A program made the translations under genes and the position numbers. Below the pieces are notes generated by a model that had not been told where the DNA came from, searched no databases, and saw only the letters and a list, made by a program, of their open reading frames with translations. A stretch of DNA of 64,000 nt from Gymnopus androsaceus JB14. Taxonomy: Eukaryota > Basidiomycota > Agaricomycetes > Agaricales > Omphalotaceae. Below are positions 22,214-34,427 of this stretch, piece by piece. Every line of letters starts with the position of its first letter. Positions within the stretch are counted from its first letter, which is position 1. Location: positions 186,001 through 250,000 of the forward strand of contig ML769390.1 of the NCBI GenBank assembly GCA_009733575.1. The letters run 5' to 3'.

Positions 22214-23202
22214 TTACAATTTCTTCTTCGCCTCTTCCACGAATTTCTGTAATACTTCTACATCCTCTCGGTCACCGTTCAATGATTGTTCGATTCTACT
22301 GTATAGATTCGCGATTCCTTCATAAGTAGACCCTTCTCCTGCACCTACAAATGCTGCAATCTCTTGCATCTCTCCGACCCAACGATATGCTTTTGGCAGC
22401 ATTGAAGGAACAGATTGAGTGATTCGACGGAGAAACTCTGGTTGAGATGCTCCAAGTTCTTCCAAAAGCGCGTTTGCTGTTGCAGGAGAACTAGCGTGAG
22501 CTGCCAGTATCATCGTTGTGAATAATGCGGTGGTCCCTTTAGTTAAGCCCTAGTAAGTGGTTCAGTGGGTGTGTATTACCTTGCGGCCAAGTACAACTTA
22601 CTGCGTATGACATCTTCAGTGCGCTCGCATCTCCTATGCCTCCGCCATCTTTCAGCAACGATATCTTGAGGCCAAATTTGGATAATTCTCCAAATGCGTC
22701 GAGTACACTGTTATCATCTGCCGACGCGTAGAATGTAGGGTTATAAGCGTCCTTGGGAGGGCCACCAATAATCCCACTGTCGACAAACTTGATAGCAGGC
22801 GACGACTGGGAAAACAAGGCTACCTAGAGTTAGAGTACTTGAAATCAACATATATGCTTGAACTTGATACTTGCCTGCAATTCGCTTCACAGTTGCTGGA
22901 TTGACAGCATTGCAGTCTACGAACACTAAAGGTGAACCGTTTCGATTGGCTGACTTTGATTCTCGAAGGAACAGTTCAGCAAAGGAAAATGCGCTACTCG
23001 GCGGCACGATGCTCAACACAAAGCTTGCTTGATTGGCAATCTGAGACAGTGGCACGTCCTTTAAGCCTGCTTCTTCTGCTCTGCTGCGCGACTTGGACGA
23101 ACGTCCATCCAAATTGGTAAGGACGGAGCAACCTCCCTGGACGAGTCTCCGACCAACAGCAGAGCCCATCTCTCCTGCTGCAATGACTGCGATTGTAGCC
23201 AT
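22214..23202 (-). CDS. 6-phosphogluconate dehydrogenase-like / DUF1932 NAD(P)-binding protein
   Basis: Exons 22875-23202, 22602-22819 and 22214-22549 give 293 residues. The N-terminus is a Rossmann fold typical of beta-hydroxyacid dehydrogenases (MATIAVIAAGEMGSAVGRRL, with GxGxxG reduced to AAGEMG), followed by SFVLSIVPPSSA, LVFVDCNAVNPATV and FVDSGIIGGPP. The C-terminal helical part, with ALKMSYAGLTKG carrying the family lysine, resembles DUF1932. Such proteins reduce or oxidise small 3-hydroxyacids with NAD(P); the substrate is not known. The first intron (22820-22874) starts with GC (gcaagt), and no GT donor nearby keeps the frame. The start lies 298 bp from the divergent RhoGAP gene. Confidence 0.88.
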
Positions 23203-23500
23203 AATCGATGCGGATCGATACGTTTATCGCAGTTCAGACCTTGGACACTGAAGCCAATGGTGAGTTGTGAGAACAGATTCCCGAAATCAAGACCTCAAAG
23301 TCTTTCGACTCCGACTCCAATTAATCAAAGATATTATCAGCAAGCATCAACCCAGAAACGAAAGAACATACCGGGAGGAAGTAGGAAGTAACAAGCGCTG
23401 GGAATTTGCAAATGATTGTCCTTGCCCTCATCCTACTACTTCATTGGGATTAATTCAATTCTTCTCTTCAAGCCATCGTGGCGTCTTGTGTAAATCAAAG

Positions 23501-26500
23501 ATGTCTGCCGCGGTAGCTGAAGGTCCAACTTTATCCCCTTCAAATTCCACTTCTTCTCGGAATATATCTCGGCAGCCTTCTGCTTCATCTATCAAAGGCA
23601 AAGCTCCAGAACAGAGCTCTCAGCCTCTAACTGTTTCCCCGCAGAAATCCAGTCTCCGATACCGTAATTCCAGGAGCTCAACGCCAGGCCAAGATGCTGA
23701 AGAAAATGCTTGGGGTGCCAACTTTTGGGTTACTCTAGTTGATCCAGAGGTGTGTAGCATGAAATCTAACCTTTATTATAAAGTTGAGCTTTTTTTCTAG
23801 ACGCACATCTCGTTCTATGCTTGCCCTGGCACTGGAGAAGTATCGTGGAATGAGCCTGTTGGAAATTTTGTGTAAATATAACTCTTGGTATCCCCAACTT
23901 GTTCTAATACAGAGCTACAGGCTACCTCCTAGCGAAGACGGAGAATGGTGGGAGCTTAGCGACGAGTCTCGAGGAGGTTTGTCTTACTACTACCAAACTA
24001 AAACCGGAGAAACAGTTTGGGAACGTCCTACGGGATTCGTTATACCCCTCGGAATATTGCAGGTCCGTCGTGTTGATTTCAATCTATCACCTTGCGTCTA
24101 ATTCAATCACTTAGAATACTGCGTTAGGCCGACGTCTTTCGAATCGATTCTCGCAGTCGATCACCGATGAAGCCCGCTCTAAACTAGCTCAACTCCCAGA
24201 GAAGCCGTCTTTCCGACGCTCTCAAACTTTTACCAACGGCCAAGACGCTACACAGAGCTCTTTGCTTTCTCCGAATGGAAAGCATTCTTCACCTAACGGT
24301 AGAAAGCAGAGCGGTAGCGTGCGACGATCGTTCTCCAACGAGCTTGGCCGTAATGGTGCAAGCCGGTTACCACCAATCCCTGCTTCCCCTTATGCGACAG
24401 ATGCATCTGTCCATTCGTCCCCCGCTGCTTCTCAACACTCTTTGCAGTCAAAATCCAGGTCCAGTCCACGTCCCAAAACTCCTACCACTCCCGTCTCAGC
24501 TCCACCTCAAAATGGTTCACCGGGTTCGAATTCACAAACCCGAGCACGCTCAAAATCGTCCTCCTACGTATCCCGAAAACCAGCGCAACCTCAGAGCCTT
24601 AGCGCTGCTGTAGAACTTCTTGCCACTTCTCAATCCGAAAGCAGCCATACGTCAAAACAGGACCGCACACCCAATAGTTCTCAGACCAACTCATCGAAAT
24701 CCGGTGCTAGTTCACCTCCCTCCCCCTCGACAAAACGGAAACCTCCCACACTGCCTTCTGCTCATCGAACGCGGATCCCTTCTTTGCCCAACACCAACGG
24801 CCATCATGCTGGTCGTAATGTATCTGGGATTACTGTAGCTGGCAAGGAAATCAGTGCACCAATCCTCAATCATGGTTTGTTACTTCCATTTTTGGTATCT
24901 CGTTTGCACTAATGGGGCCTTTTGCACAGCTGCGACAATGGATATGAGTCCGGTTAAAAATCGCGCAGCAGGGAAACCTATACCTGTCGAACCCGTAGTC
25001 CCTCTACATCCGACGCCGTCAACTACTTTGAGCACTGGGTCAGAGCTTCCATATACCTCTCTTCTCACCCTTCTCTTACATGTCTAATAGACTCTATCAG
25101 GCTCTCCCGCACGACCTCGTCTCCGATATCCTACAATTCTCGGAATCGGCATACGCCAAGCAGTACTTTTCTACACATCGTTCTGGGTTCATATTCAAAC
25201 GACGGATACCCGTTGCACAATTAATGACATGGCAAAAGGCAAGCACATCGCACATTTACATCGATAAAATGTCTTGACCGAATATAAATAGGCTCCGCTA
25301 CATTCACCTCTTCTAACACTGAAAGGCAATCTCAACCGAGATGCCGTCAAAATGTTCAAAGTCATTCAACACATCATGGGCGATCGAGAGAAAGATAGAG
25401 CTGTAGGCGTTCGTGCTCCCTCAGACACCCATGTCTCGACGGTCGCTCCTATCAACACGTCAACATCTTTCTCAAGTCATTCGTCTAATAACAGCTTGCT
25501 AGATGAAGAACGGTGGCTGCTAGGGGAGGGGCTGACCCATGGGGAACTGCGAGATGAAATCTACTGTCAACTCATGAAGCAGCTCACAAAGAATCCCAAT
25601 CCGTAAGGGTATTCATTCCATTCTAGTCTCTAGCTTTCTAATTAGTTTCCGACGTACAGTGAAAGCGTATTTAAAGGCTGGCAATTGCTTTGTGTTCTCC
25701 TTATCACTTTCCCGCCATCAAAGGATTTCGAGACGTACCTACGATCGTTCATGCAAGGCCACCTGACGCAGCATGAGGGTCGGGTAGACGTTATGGCAAA
25801 GTTTGGCTTACGTCGCCTCGACGTTATTTCCAAGAAGGGACCAAGAGGAAAGCCACCTACAATATCCGAGATTGAGACTGCTTCCGTGTGTTTATTCTCT
25901 TTTTTTCGATTTATGTTGTCGTACTGACATTGGTTAGGATGCGGCCTTCAACCCTTCGACCTTTGGGGAATCTCTCGATGCTATTATTCGTCTTCAAGAG
26001 CGAAACTATCCTCAACAAAAGGTGCCCATTATTCTTCCCTTCCTTGCCGATGGAATCTTGGCCTTAGGCGGTACGAAATCCGAAGGCATATTTCGTGTCC
26101 CGGGCGATGGCGACTCGGTATCCGAACTCAAACTCAGGATCGACCGTGGCTATTACAACTTGGAGGGGGTGGATGATCCGAATGTCCTAGCTTCGCTCAT
26201 GAAACTCTGGCTACGAGAATTGTTAGAGCCTCTGGTTCCAGAAGAAATGTATAATGAATGCGTCACAAATTCGAAGGATCCTGAAGCTTGCATACATATC
26301 GTCAAGCGCCTCCCCACAATCAGCAGGTAAATTGTGTTCGACTATTCACCGTAGTGTCTGCTTACAAGAGTTTGTCCAGGAGGGTTGTTCTTTTCGTGAT
26401 TAGCTTTCTTCAACTTTTCCTAGAAGAAAAGGTCCAGAACGCGACCAAAATGACGCCTGCTAACCTTGCGCTAGTAATGGCACCGAATGTTTTGCGGTGC

Positions 26501-26743
26501 AATTCAGACTCGATGTCTGTAGTGTTCACCAACGCACAGTGAGTCGTGTCTTTCTGCATTCTTGGCCCAAGTCTTACCCAAACCCCCAGGTACGAGCAGA
26601 TATTTGTTTACAATCTCTTGTTGCATCTGAAGTGTGGCGAGATTGACACTAATTACGAGCCAGCCCATGGGCTTGGTGCTGTTCAGCCGTCCCCCGCCCT
26701 ACGGAAATCCAAATCTAGAGCCCGGCCTGTTCAGCATCAATGA
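23501..26743 (+). CDS. WW-MyTH4-RhoGAP domain protein
   Basis: Eleven exons (23501-23749, 23801-23869, 23913-24062, 24115-24874, 24930-25038, 25091-25238, 25292-25602, 25660-25885, 25938-26326, 26380-26538, 26590-26743) give 907 residues. Domains in order: Ser-rich leader; two WW-like modules (ISFYACPGTGEVSWNEP; YYYQTKTGETVWERP); a long Ser/Pro-rich linker; MyTH4 (LPHDLVSDILQF; LTHGELRDEIYCQLMKQLTKNPNP; GWQLLCVLL); and RhoGAP (PFLADGILALGG, GIFRVPGDGDSV with the Arg finger, LMKLWLRELLEPLVP, NLALVMAPNVLRC). The order matches ARHGAP39/Vilse-type proteins, which turn off Rho/Rac/Cdc42-type GTPases and link them to the cytoskeleton. The intron 25239-25291 has a GC donor. Weak donors at 24875 and 25039 were fixed by frame. 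Confidence 0.92.
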
Positions 26744-26970
26744 ATCATTTTTTTCTTGGGGTTTTGTTGTACTCTTTCTCCCTCTATCTTCCCATATACC
26801 ACCACTATAACTGATATTTAATAGATACTTACATGATCTTTGGCATCTCTTTAATTTAATTTTCTTCTTGCTTCCAACTTTTCTTGTTCATATGTATATT
26901 CTATGCAACTTTGTGGATTATATCAAGTACTATTATAGGTTGTTGCTACACCGGAAGGTTACTACTATTG

Positions 26971-28041
26971 TTAAAACCTCCTTGAATAAGATTCTGTATC
27001 CTCCCATTGATTAAACGTGTAATCATCGTCAGTTTTGCTAGAGGCAGTTTTCCAACCATCTCGTTTCTGGTCGGAACGACGGCCAACATCTGGCGTCTTG
27101 ACGAGCTCCTCGATTGTTTTGAGCACATCCCAGCGCTCTCCTTCTTCCAAATGATCATCTTCAATCCAAAGGTTGCGTTCGCCAACCTCCCGCCTTAAAG
27201 CATCCACGATTTTGCGTGTATTGTGGTCTATGTCCACAGCATTAACGACCATCTCCTGTAGGGCATCGTGTACGCCCTTTAGATCACGAAAATGAACCCA
27301 TTTGGTTTCAATGAGTTCGTTATAAGCCATTGTGGTGCACCCGAAAACATAGGAGGGAATGGACAGATTTCGAGCATGGTCAAAAATTGACAGTGCAAGA
27401 TGAGGGTCGTGATATTTGTCCCGGAATGTGCGCATGAGCTGGGCGATGAGATGAGGATATATGGGCGACTGCAGTACTGGTAAGGTGTCCATTGAGATCT
27501 TTACATCAGTATTGATATTCTGCAGCGCTTTCCTAGTAGCGGCCTCGTATTTCTGCGACTCGTCAAATACCTCTCGTATAGCCCATTCAAGCAGCTCCTG
27601 GTCTGTATCACACAAGTCCATAGCTTCTTTTTTTCGATCCAGCAGTTCCTCCTCCTCTGTCGTCCATCTCATCCGTTTCGAATGTTTCCGCAGACTTCCA
27701 AAGAGGTTACCCAGTCCGCGGTTACTAACTTGACCATCTGTTTTGAGACCAGAACGGATATCGGAGGTTTTTTGTTCAGAGACGGCGTCGAAGATCATGC
27801 TGAACATTTCGTCGAACGCGTTCAGCTCAGTCGCTGTCATCTCCTGCTTGCGATTCCGTCGAGAGGGAGGGCGAATGGGATTTCGGAGCTCAGAGGGAGT
27901 AAGAGGCGGCATGTTTTTTATGTCCTTGAAGACGTGATCCCATGCGTCTTCCTCTTGTTTGAATATTGAGCTGGACTTTTTCCTACAGTAATTCGTTACT
28001 GTGGGGTATTTCTCTGCAAAGAAACTATACACACTGGTCAT
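26971..28041 (-). CDS. Mtf2-like mitochondrial protein
   Basis: A single exon of 356 residues. The N-terminus is basic and hydrophobic, without acidic residues apart from one Glu in the first 28 (YPTVTNYCRKKSSSIFK), fitting mitochondrial import. Conserved blocks are WDHVFKDIKNMPPLTPSE, LNAFDEMFSMIFDAV, then a helical region ending with IWIEDD-like acidic turns. This is the pattern of the fungal Mtf2/Nam1-like domain, whose yeast member couples mitochondrial transcription to RNA processing and translation. Transfer of that role is by family only. The gene converges with the RhoGAP gene (228 bp between stops) and is divergent, 223 bp apart, from the CECR5-like gene. A short upstream exon cannot be excluded. 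Confidence 0.75.
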   Translation of the reverse strand: MTSVYSFFAEKYPTVTNYCRKKSSSIFKQEEDAWDHVFKDIKNMPPLTPSELRNPIRPPSRRNRKQEMTATELNAFDEMFSMIFDAVSEQKTSDIRSGLKTDGQVSNRGLGNLFGSLRKHSKRMRWTTEEEELLDRKKEAMDLCDTDQELLEWAIREVFDESQKYEAATRKALQNINTDVKISMDTLPVLQSPIYPHLIAQLMRTFRDKYHDPHLALSIFDHARNLSIPSYVFGCTTMAYNELIETKWVHFRDLKGVHDALQEMVVNAVDIDHNTRKIVDALRREVGERNLWIEDDHLEEGERWDVLKTIEELVKTPDVGRRSDQKRDGWKTASSKTDDDYTFNQWEDTESYSRRF

Positions 28042-28264
28042 TCGGATTCTCCGTCGAGTATCTTCTTAAAGATTGGCCAGAGGAACAACGCGCTATGAAA
28101 ACATGGCGTGTTTGAGAAGCTACGAAATAATGAGAAATCAAAAATCAAAAAAAGACTGTAAATCCTCACCAGTTAATCGTTGTAGGCTCAGGGAAAACCT
28201 ACCAGAGATCATTAAATAATGGTCAGGTCAAAGCAATAAATCGGAATAGCCGGATGCAAGCCGG
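28042..28264. promoter_or_regulatory. Divergent promoter, Mtf2-like / CECR5-like
   Basis: 223 bp between the two start codons. Both products appear mitochondrial, so this short segment is a candidate shared promoter. No specific binding site was identified. Confidence 0.4.
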
Positions 28265-30169
28265 ATGGCGAAATGGGCGCTTAAATTTGTTCTTACCATG
28301 ATAAGCCACAGAGTTATAAACTCGGTTTCGTGCAAATTTCCTCAATTCTTTAGGAATTTAAATGTACAAGCCAAGCGTCCACCGCTTGGATTTGCTTTCG
28401 ATATAGTGAGTAGCATATTCTTCCAAAAGCCTCACTTCAAACTCTGACCTTTTTAGTTGTAATTAGGATGGCGTATTAATGGGTGGTCCTAATCCTCTTC
28501 CAAGAGCACGAAATGCTCTCCACATTCTAAATGGAAATAATCCATTCAAAGCGTATGTTTGAACCAAATACTATGCTCAAGAAATGATACGATTGTCCAA
28601 TTTATAGGAAAATACCCTACATTCTGGTAGGATATTTTGGCTTCATGGTCTGGAAATGATAGTCAATACCCCGCAGCTCACGAATGGAGGAGGATATACT
28701 GAGAAAGAACGTGCGGAAAAACTGTCTTCTACTTTAGATGTCGAGGTATGTCGGTCTTTCACACTTGTTCTTCGACTTGACGTTTCTTTAGATATCTCCC
28801 TCCCAGATTGTCCAAGCACATACCATCTTGAAAGATTATGTCAACGAATATACCCACAAGGCTGTCTTATGTTTGGGAGGCACCGGCGACACCATGCGCA
28901 AAATAGCAGAGAGGTGTGCATTGGTTCAGATTACTTTGTCGGTCTCGTTTGATAACTTGCACTCCTTAGCTACGGATTTCACAAGTCTTACACCACTGCC
29001 GATGTTTTAGCATGGAACTCTTCGTACGACCTTGCATTCTGCTGCATCTCATCTACTTACCGCCCCACTATCAAGCGTATGGCCTTTTACACACTTGCCT
29101 GAGTCGGATATTGTTTCTGCAAGAGTGCGTAATCTGTTCTTATTAAACGAATAAACTGACACCTTTTCCTATAGAAAGTTGATTTTTCACGAACCCCAAT
29201 CTCCGCCATATTTGTTTTTCACGACCCGAGGTGTGCGGTTTTTTTTTCTTTTTTCGTGGGGAATATTCCTTTCTAATACGCCTGTAGGAACTGGGGGGCA
29301 GACGGTAACAAGTTTCCAGGTTAAAAGATCACAACGCTTATTGACCTCCAGTGCAAATTATGTGCGACATTATACAGTCCGGTGGAATAATCGGAAACCA
29401 CTACGTGGACGAGAAAACACGACAAAATAACCCCATACAAGTCATCTTCTGCAATCCGGACTTGATATGGCAATCCGATTTCCCTCGGCCAAGACTCGGA
29501 CAGGTGCGTACAAGGTCTTCTCTAAGCAGACCCGAAAATACACTGACGATGGGATGGATGTGTCAGGGCGCTTTCAGGGAATCTTTTCAAGCTGTGTACA
29601 AGGTTATTGGCGGAGTGCTTTGTGCTTTCACAGATTTTCTTATCAAACCGCTCACATAGATGCTGACTGGGTCGTACTACCCTTATGTTCAATTCGGTAA
29701 ACCTACCCAGGCAACGTATGATTACGCACGTCGCACTCTTCGTAACCTTTTCGACAAAGCCTATGGCCCTGGTGAATTGCCTAATATGTAAGTGAAGCCA
29801 AGAAGTATACATTCGTTCCTTTGTGATTGACTCGGAGTTTAGGTATATGATTGGAGGTACGTGAAAGTCGGTAAACGTTATATCCATGTGGCACTCATCT
29901 TTTTTTCGCGTCCACGTTCAGACAATCCTGAATCTGGTTTGTGTATTAATCGTTGTGTTTGAACTCACTATTCTGATCATTAATTCCTTGTTGCTTTAGA
30001 TATTGCCGGAGCTAATGCAGCTCATTGGTACTCAGTTTTGGTACATACGGGGGTGTATGATGTTACGCTGGGTATACCACCGACTCATCTACCGACAAAG
30101 GAAGCTTTGGACGTGGAAGAGGGTGTACGTTGGGCCATAGAAAGAGAGGCTAAGCTGCTATCAAGATGA
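28265..30169 (+). CDS. CECR5/HDHD5-type HAD hydrolase
   Basis: Fifteen exons (28265-28405, 28467-28552, 28608-28626, 28677-28745, 28792-28913, 28970-29023, 29076-29124, 29175-29230, 29288-29304, 29352-29503, 29567-29602, 29660-29787, 29843-29856, 29922-29936, 30000-30169) join to 375 residues. HAD class IIA motifs appear once spliced: FDIDGVLMGG (motif I, nucleophile Asp), ILLTNGGG (motif II, Thr), then FGKPTQATYDYA (motif III, Lys) and MIGDNPESDIAGAN (motif IV). These match the CECR5 subfamily of mitochondrial HAD-like phosphatases with unknown physiological substrate. The N-terminus is basic and could be a mitochondrial leader. Four exons are 14-19 nt. A downstream in-frame ATG is an alternative start. 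Confidence 0.92.
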
Positions 30170-30183
30170 ACGTTTGAACACCC

Positions 30184-30262
30184 GATCTGTTCCCTAGTAG
30201 CTAGTTCCAAGTCGATTTGTTCCCTATAGCACTAAGTCGATCTGTCCCCTACTTTAGCCAAG
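30184..30262. repeat. Three imperfect copies of a 25-30 bp unit
   Basis: Copies begin at about 30184, 30214 and 30239. Each starts GATYTGT(T/C)CCCTA and runs into AGTC before the next. It lies just past the stop of the CECR5-like gene, in its 3' untranslated region or the spacer. Function unknown. Confidence 0.6.
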
Positions 30263-30433
30263 CCGCTCTCTCAACGATAGTACTTTCGTTGACCTCCAAC
30301 TCCAAGTAGAGTAAGTAGTGCAAAGCGATTTTTGTATTACTCGGAGATCATCAGGATCAACGTGATATATATAGCGTCCCTAAGTTACTTAAAGCTGCTC
30401 AAAAGTATACTAGTACTCTTCCCAATACCAACT

Positions 30434-33037
30434 ATGTCTTCCATGTCCACTGCAATAGCGCATATCTCTTCACCTTTGGAGCTCAAGAAGGATGGCACGG
30501 TTTCCAAGATGCGCTCTCACGCAGGGAATACTCCAATCCTTCCTCAAACTAAAAGATGTCCGTTTAATTGCGGAGCCAAGTTCACGCGAACAACCCATCT
30601 GAATCGCCATTTACGCAGCCGTGCGTTTTAACACATTCTGTGTATATCCCTTGCTTATCGCTGAAATCTAGACACGAATGAACGAGTTCACCAATGTGAT
30701 GTAAACCAATTCATTCCCGGCACTTGCAGAGCAAATTAACAACCTGTGACAGATTTGCGGAGCTCAATTCACGCGTAGCGACTTGCTTTCTAGGCATAAG
30801 AAGGGCTGTAGCAGTCAGTGAGTGATTTAATACTAACATTCTCGAATTGTCTCATGATACAATTTCTTTTAGGGCTCCCGGGGAGCGCCGAAGATCTTGT
30901 GTTGCGTGCACGAACTCGAAAGTGAAGTGCGACCTAGTCTCCTTCAGACATCCCACATATAAACTGACTATGCATACGCATACGCATGCGTGTTAGGTGC
31001 GATCGTGAGCTTCCTTGCTCGAAATGCGTTTCAAGAAGAAAGGAATGTGTTTACACCCCAGTAACCAAGAAGGTTTCTCGAAGCCGCTTCACTACTGATC
31101 TTCCGCATTCATTCAACTACCAATCATCCTCAGCGGCCAGTCTCTTCCTCCTGCCATTCCTTCAGACCAACATTCTGCATCTTCCTATGATTACACCTCT
31201 GCCACCGAAACCTCTACTCAGATTCCAGTCGGAAGTCATCTCGCATCCTTATATAATCACGACATGTTCGAACCATTCTTCAGCGACGTCTTCTCGACTG
31301 ACCAAGCCTTAACTCTACTTCCATCATCCATTCAGATGAATGGGAATATTATAATCTTGGGCAAAATGATACCTCCTCCAATTCCTCGGCAATTTTTGTT
31401 TCGCCAGATGTACCATCCTTGCAGTCTGCTATAAGTAATCTTAGGCAAGCTCCTTCTGCTGTCATAGGATGTCTGACAAGAAGAGGCTGAACGATGTCAT
31501 TACTGTAAGTAAATCTGCTATTTGTACCTTGAAGCTTTCCTAACCCCTCTGAAAAGTACATCTCTTCTACAATGCTTTCGTAGAACAAGTACCTGTTGTA
31601 CATGCACCCACCTTCAGTCCCGAGGGAAAACCCTTGGTTTTGCTGACTGCTATGCAAGCCTGTGGTGCCATTTTTGTGAAAACCAGAGAAGCATCGATAT
31701 TTATTTCAGAGACTTTAAAAGCCTCTCGACCAATATTGTCTGAAAATTTGGTAAGTTGAAAGACCACATTTCACCCAATAAAGACGAGCTCATCTGGTCT
31801 CAGTCCAAGGATGTACTAAGCATCGATGATCAGCTCAATACCATAGTGACAATAGTCTTGCTACATACCTTGGGGATGTTTCACGAGGATGCTGAAGAAC
31901 GCGCTACTTCTGGTTTATATCATGGTATGTGTTCCCGTACATAATCAGCACATTTCGTGAGCTGAGCTCTTTTTCAACAGGCATGTTGATCATGGTCGGT
32001 TGATATATCTCGCTCTTATTCCAGTAATCGACGTTTCTTTCGTTCATAGATGATCAGGCGTGTCAATTTTATATCTTATACGGCCCATTGGTCTGCAAAT
32101 GATTATGGTCATTTGCCGTTGGATGAACGGTGGCGTCAGTGGGCTCTTCACGAAATTTCAAAACGGTGAATTGCCTTTCTCTCTATTTTTTTTGTTTTCT
32201 AGTATTAAATTCTGCTCTCTTTTCGCGTAGCGCTCTTATTCTATCGTATCTTCAAGATATTGCTCAGTGTATCTTTTTCACTGTGCCTTCGTCCTATCAG
32301 AGGGAAGAGATAACTTTCAACCTCCCTTGCGATAATAAGCTTTGGCATGCTCAATCGGCATCCGACTGGTGGGCAGAATTGCATCGAGAGTCCCCATACG
32401 GAAATGCTCAAGATCGACTTACTTGTCCAACCCTGCCCAAACTACTACATTTGGTGTTCGAGCCCCAGTCGATCACTGAAATAATCGCAATATCGTATTT
32501 TGCTCACTGGGCAGTAATACATGGTATCATAGCTCGTCTTTTCACGGTTTGTACCGAAGCAGCACAGAGTTCCATAGGAGCCAATGCCTTAAATCAAGAG
32601 ATTTTTGCTATTCAATTTGCGTTGCATAATTGGTTGCAATTGTGGATGAAGCGTCCGGAGGTCAATATGCAAGAGGACTTGGAACCTCCCTTCATGCAGA
32701 ATCGTAAGTAATCAAAATCAGTTTGGCTCTCTCAAAATCACATTAGCCCCTAGCTCTTCCATTCTACTGGCTTGGGCAAGTGGCTCTGATGGCACATCAA
32801 GAAAACTTGCCACCTTTCAACGCTCAGCTGCATGCATCAACTAGCTCAAGAATGGAGATTAGGTTCTGGCAGGTTAAAAAGTGGATACGTTTGATTCGTG
32901 GCTTTCTAGCACAGCACGGGAATGCGCCTACAATACTTTGGGATGAGCTGATGAATATCCGTCTGCAGTCATGGCAAGTGGATCTAGAACGTCCTGCAAA
33001 AGATGATGACGGAATTCTGGGATTCTTTGTACAGTAG
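30434..33037 (+). CDS. Transcription factor with two C2H2-type fingers and a Zn2Cys6 cluster
   Basis: The first exons (30434-30620, 30672-30700, 30753-30817, 30873-30926, then from 30997) encode two zinc fingers (CPFNCGAKFTRTTHLNRH; CDICGAQFTRSDLLSRHKKGC, the second ending His-x3-Cys). They are followed directly by a binuclear cluster (CVACTNSKVKCDRELPCSKC, then RRKEC). The C-terminal half has fungal-specific regulatory domain blocks (HLFYNAFVEQVPVVHAPTF; GHLPLDERWRQWALHE; YFAHWAVIHGI). So it combines two DNA-binding modes, a known but uncommon fungal design. Exon borders between about 31060 and 31560 are uncertain: several frames alternate and one join could not be solved. From 32195 to the stop at 33037 the model is firm. 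Confidence 0.78.
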
Positions 33038-33198
33038 AGTAGCGCGCATGTTCACATATATTTATCTCGTTTATCTCGGACATTGTGCGCTGAGAATTTA
33101 TTCCAGATAGGGCAGCTGTCAGTGAATCCTTTGCGGTTTAGTTCTTTTCGGTTTGATGTTGTCGTAACATTACGTTCTGCCCTCCTTGCCCAACTATT

Positions 33199-34359
33199 AT
33201 GCTGCCCAAGCCAGTCTCTTATCCTGCTTTTCGCGCCAAGACAGCTATCCGCGATAGAAAGGTTCTCGACTGTCTACGATCTCAAGCACGCATTACCAAT
33301 TTTGGACTACTTCTTCTTTCCCTCCTCACTTTCACTTCGCTGTTATACAACCTTGGACAGTGGATAACCGTATCATCCAGCCCTCCTGACAGCATTCTAT
33401 CGACACTGAGTAGAGATAGTGTGATTACAGGATTCCTCAATCACCTTATCATAGTTCCTGTAGGTCTTATCGTTTCTTGGGTACCTACTAAAGTGCAGAA
33501 ACACCTATCAGGGACATGCGATTTGGAACGGTGCTTCTGCTGATTCCAGGTTAGATGAGACTTTCTGGACGCTGGAGTCATACCAGAGAAGCAGCGGTCG
33601 ATTAGAGGCGTTCTATCAGCATATTGCTCAGGCGTAAGACTCACTCTATTGTTGGATGCGCAGGCTAATTCGTACAATGTAGTGTAAGATTATCTCTACA
33701 GACAAACATTCTCTGTTGGTATTCAGTGGGTCGGTTATCTCTACTTTCTAGACTATAGTTCACCTCCGAGTCTAACCCATTTCAATAGAGGCCAAACGCG
33801 TTCAGGAACGACTACGACTGAAGCTGAATCCTATCTGAGATTGGCTATCCAATCCAATCTTATACCCTCCGACTTTGTTCGTACAACGACAGAGAACTAT
33901 GCTCTCGATTCCTACCAAAACTTGCTTTTCTCTATAGCTCGTTTTCACGAATACACGGGGGTTTATCCTGAGAGAATTACTGTCGTCGGCTATGAGATGA
34001 AACGAAGAAGGTTCACCGATCTACATCGCACCGCAATTCGTTGGCCTAAGCACCAGTTTGAATACATCGGGATAGACACAAGGGACGCCAAGGAAAATAA
34101 CATTGCTCTGGAAGGGGAGGTGAGTAGTTCTGGATTATGCGATGCGGTTCTAATAACCACCTTGTAGAAATTATCTGGATATACACCATATTCAAAAGAT
34201 TTGTATGGTTGTCATTCCGAGCTCCTTCGCAAGAGAAGAGCAAGGAATCACTCTCTTCGATTTCACCCTTATCATACATATTCTCCTGAACTCACTTCCC
34301 TGATGGAGTGGTGCCCTGCAGACAATACGTTGTATGGTGGAATTCTACCTTGGAGTTGA
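33199..34359 (+). CDS. DUF218-like membrane-anchored protein, one frame break
   Basis: Exons 33199-33459, 33512-33633, 33683-33729, 33789-34119 and 34168-34359. An N-terminal transmembrane helix (FGLLLLSLLTFTSLLY) precedes the domain: VPGHAIWNG, LVFSGGQTR, TEAESYLRLA, RITVVGYEMKRRRF, LHRTAIRWP. These fit the DUF218 fold, a Rossmann-like domain seen in bacterial SanA/YdcF and fungal proteins and thought to act on nucleotides or envelope components. The role in fungi is unknown. In the 47-nt third exon the frame slips near 33701-33704 (LSLQ to DKHSLLVF). One added base gives 317 residues. It lies 161 bp downstream of a regulator gene on the same strand. Confidence 0.75.
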
Positions 34360-34427
34360 TCGAGCTTTGTACGTCAAACAGGCCAATAGATGTCAAATGT
34401 AGAGGGAGATGAAGTACATAGGCAATA

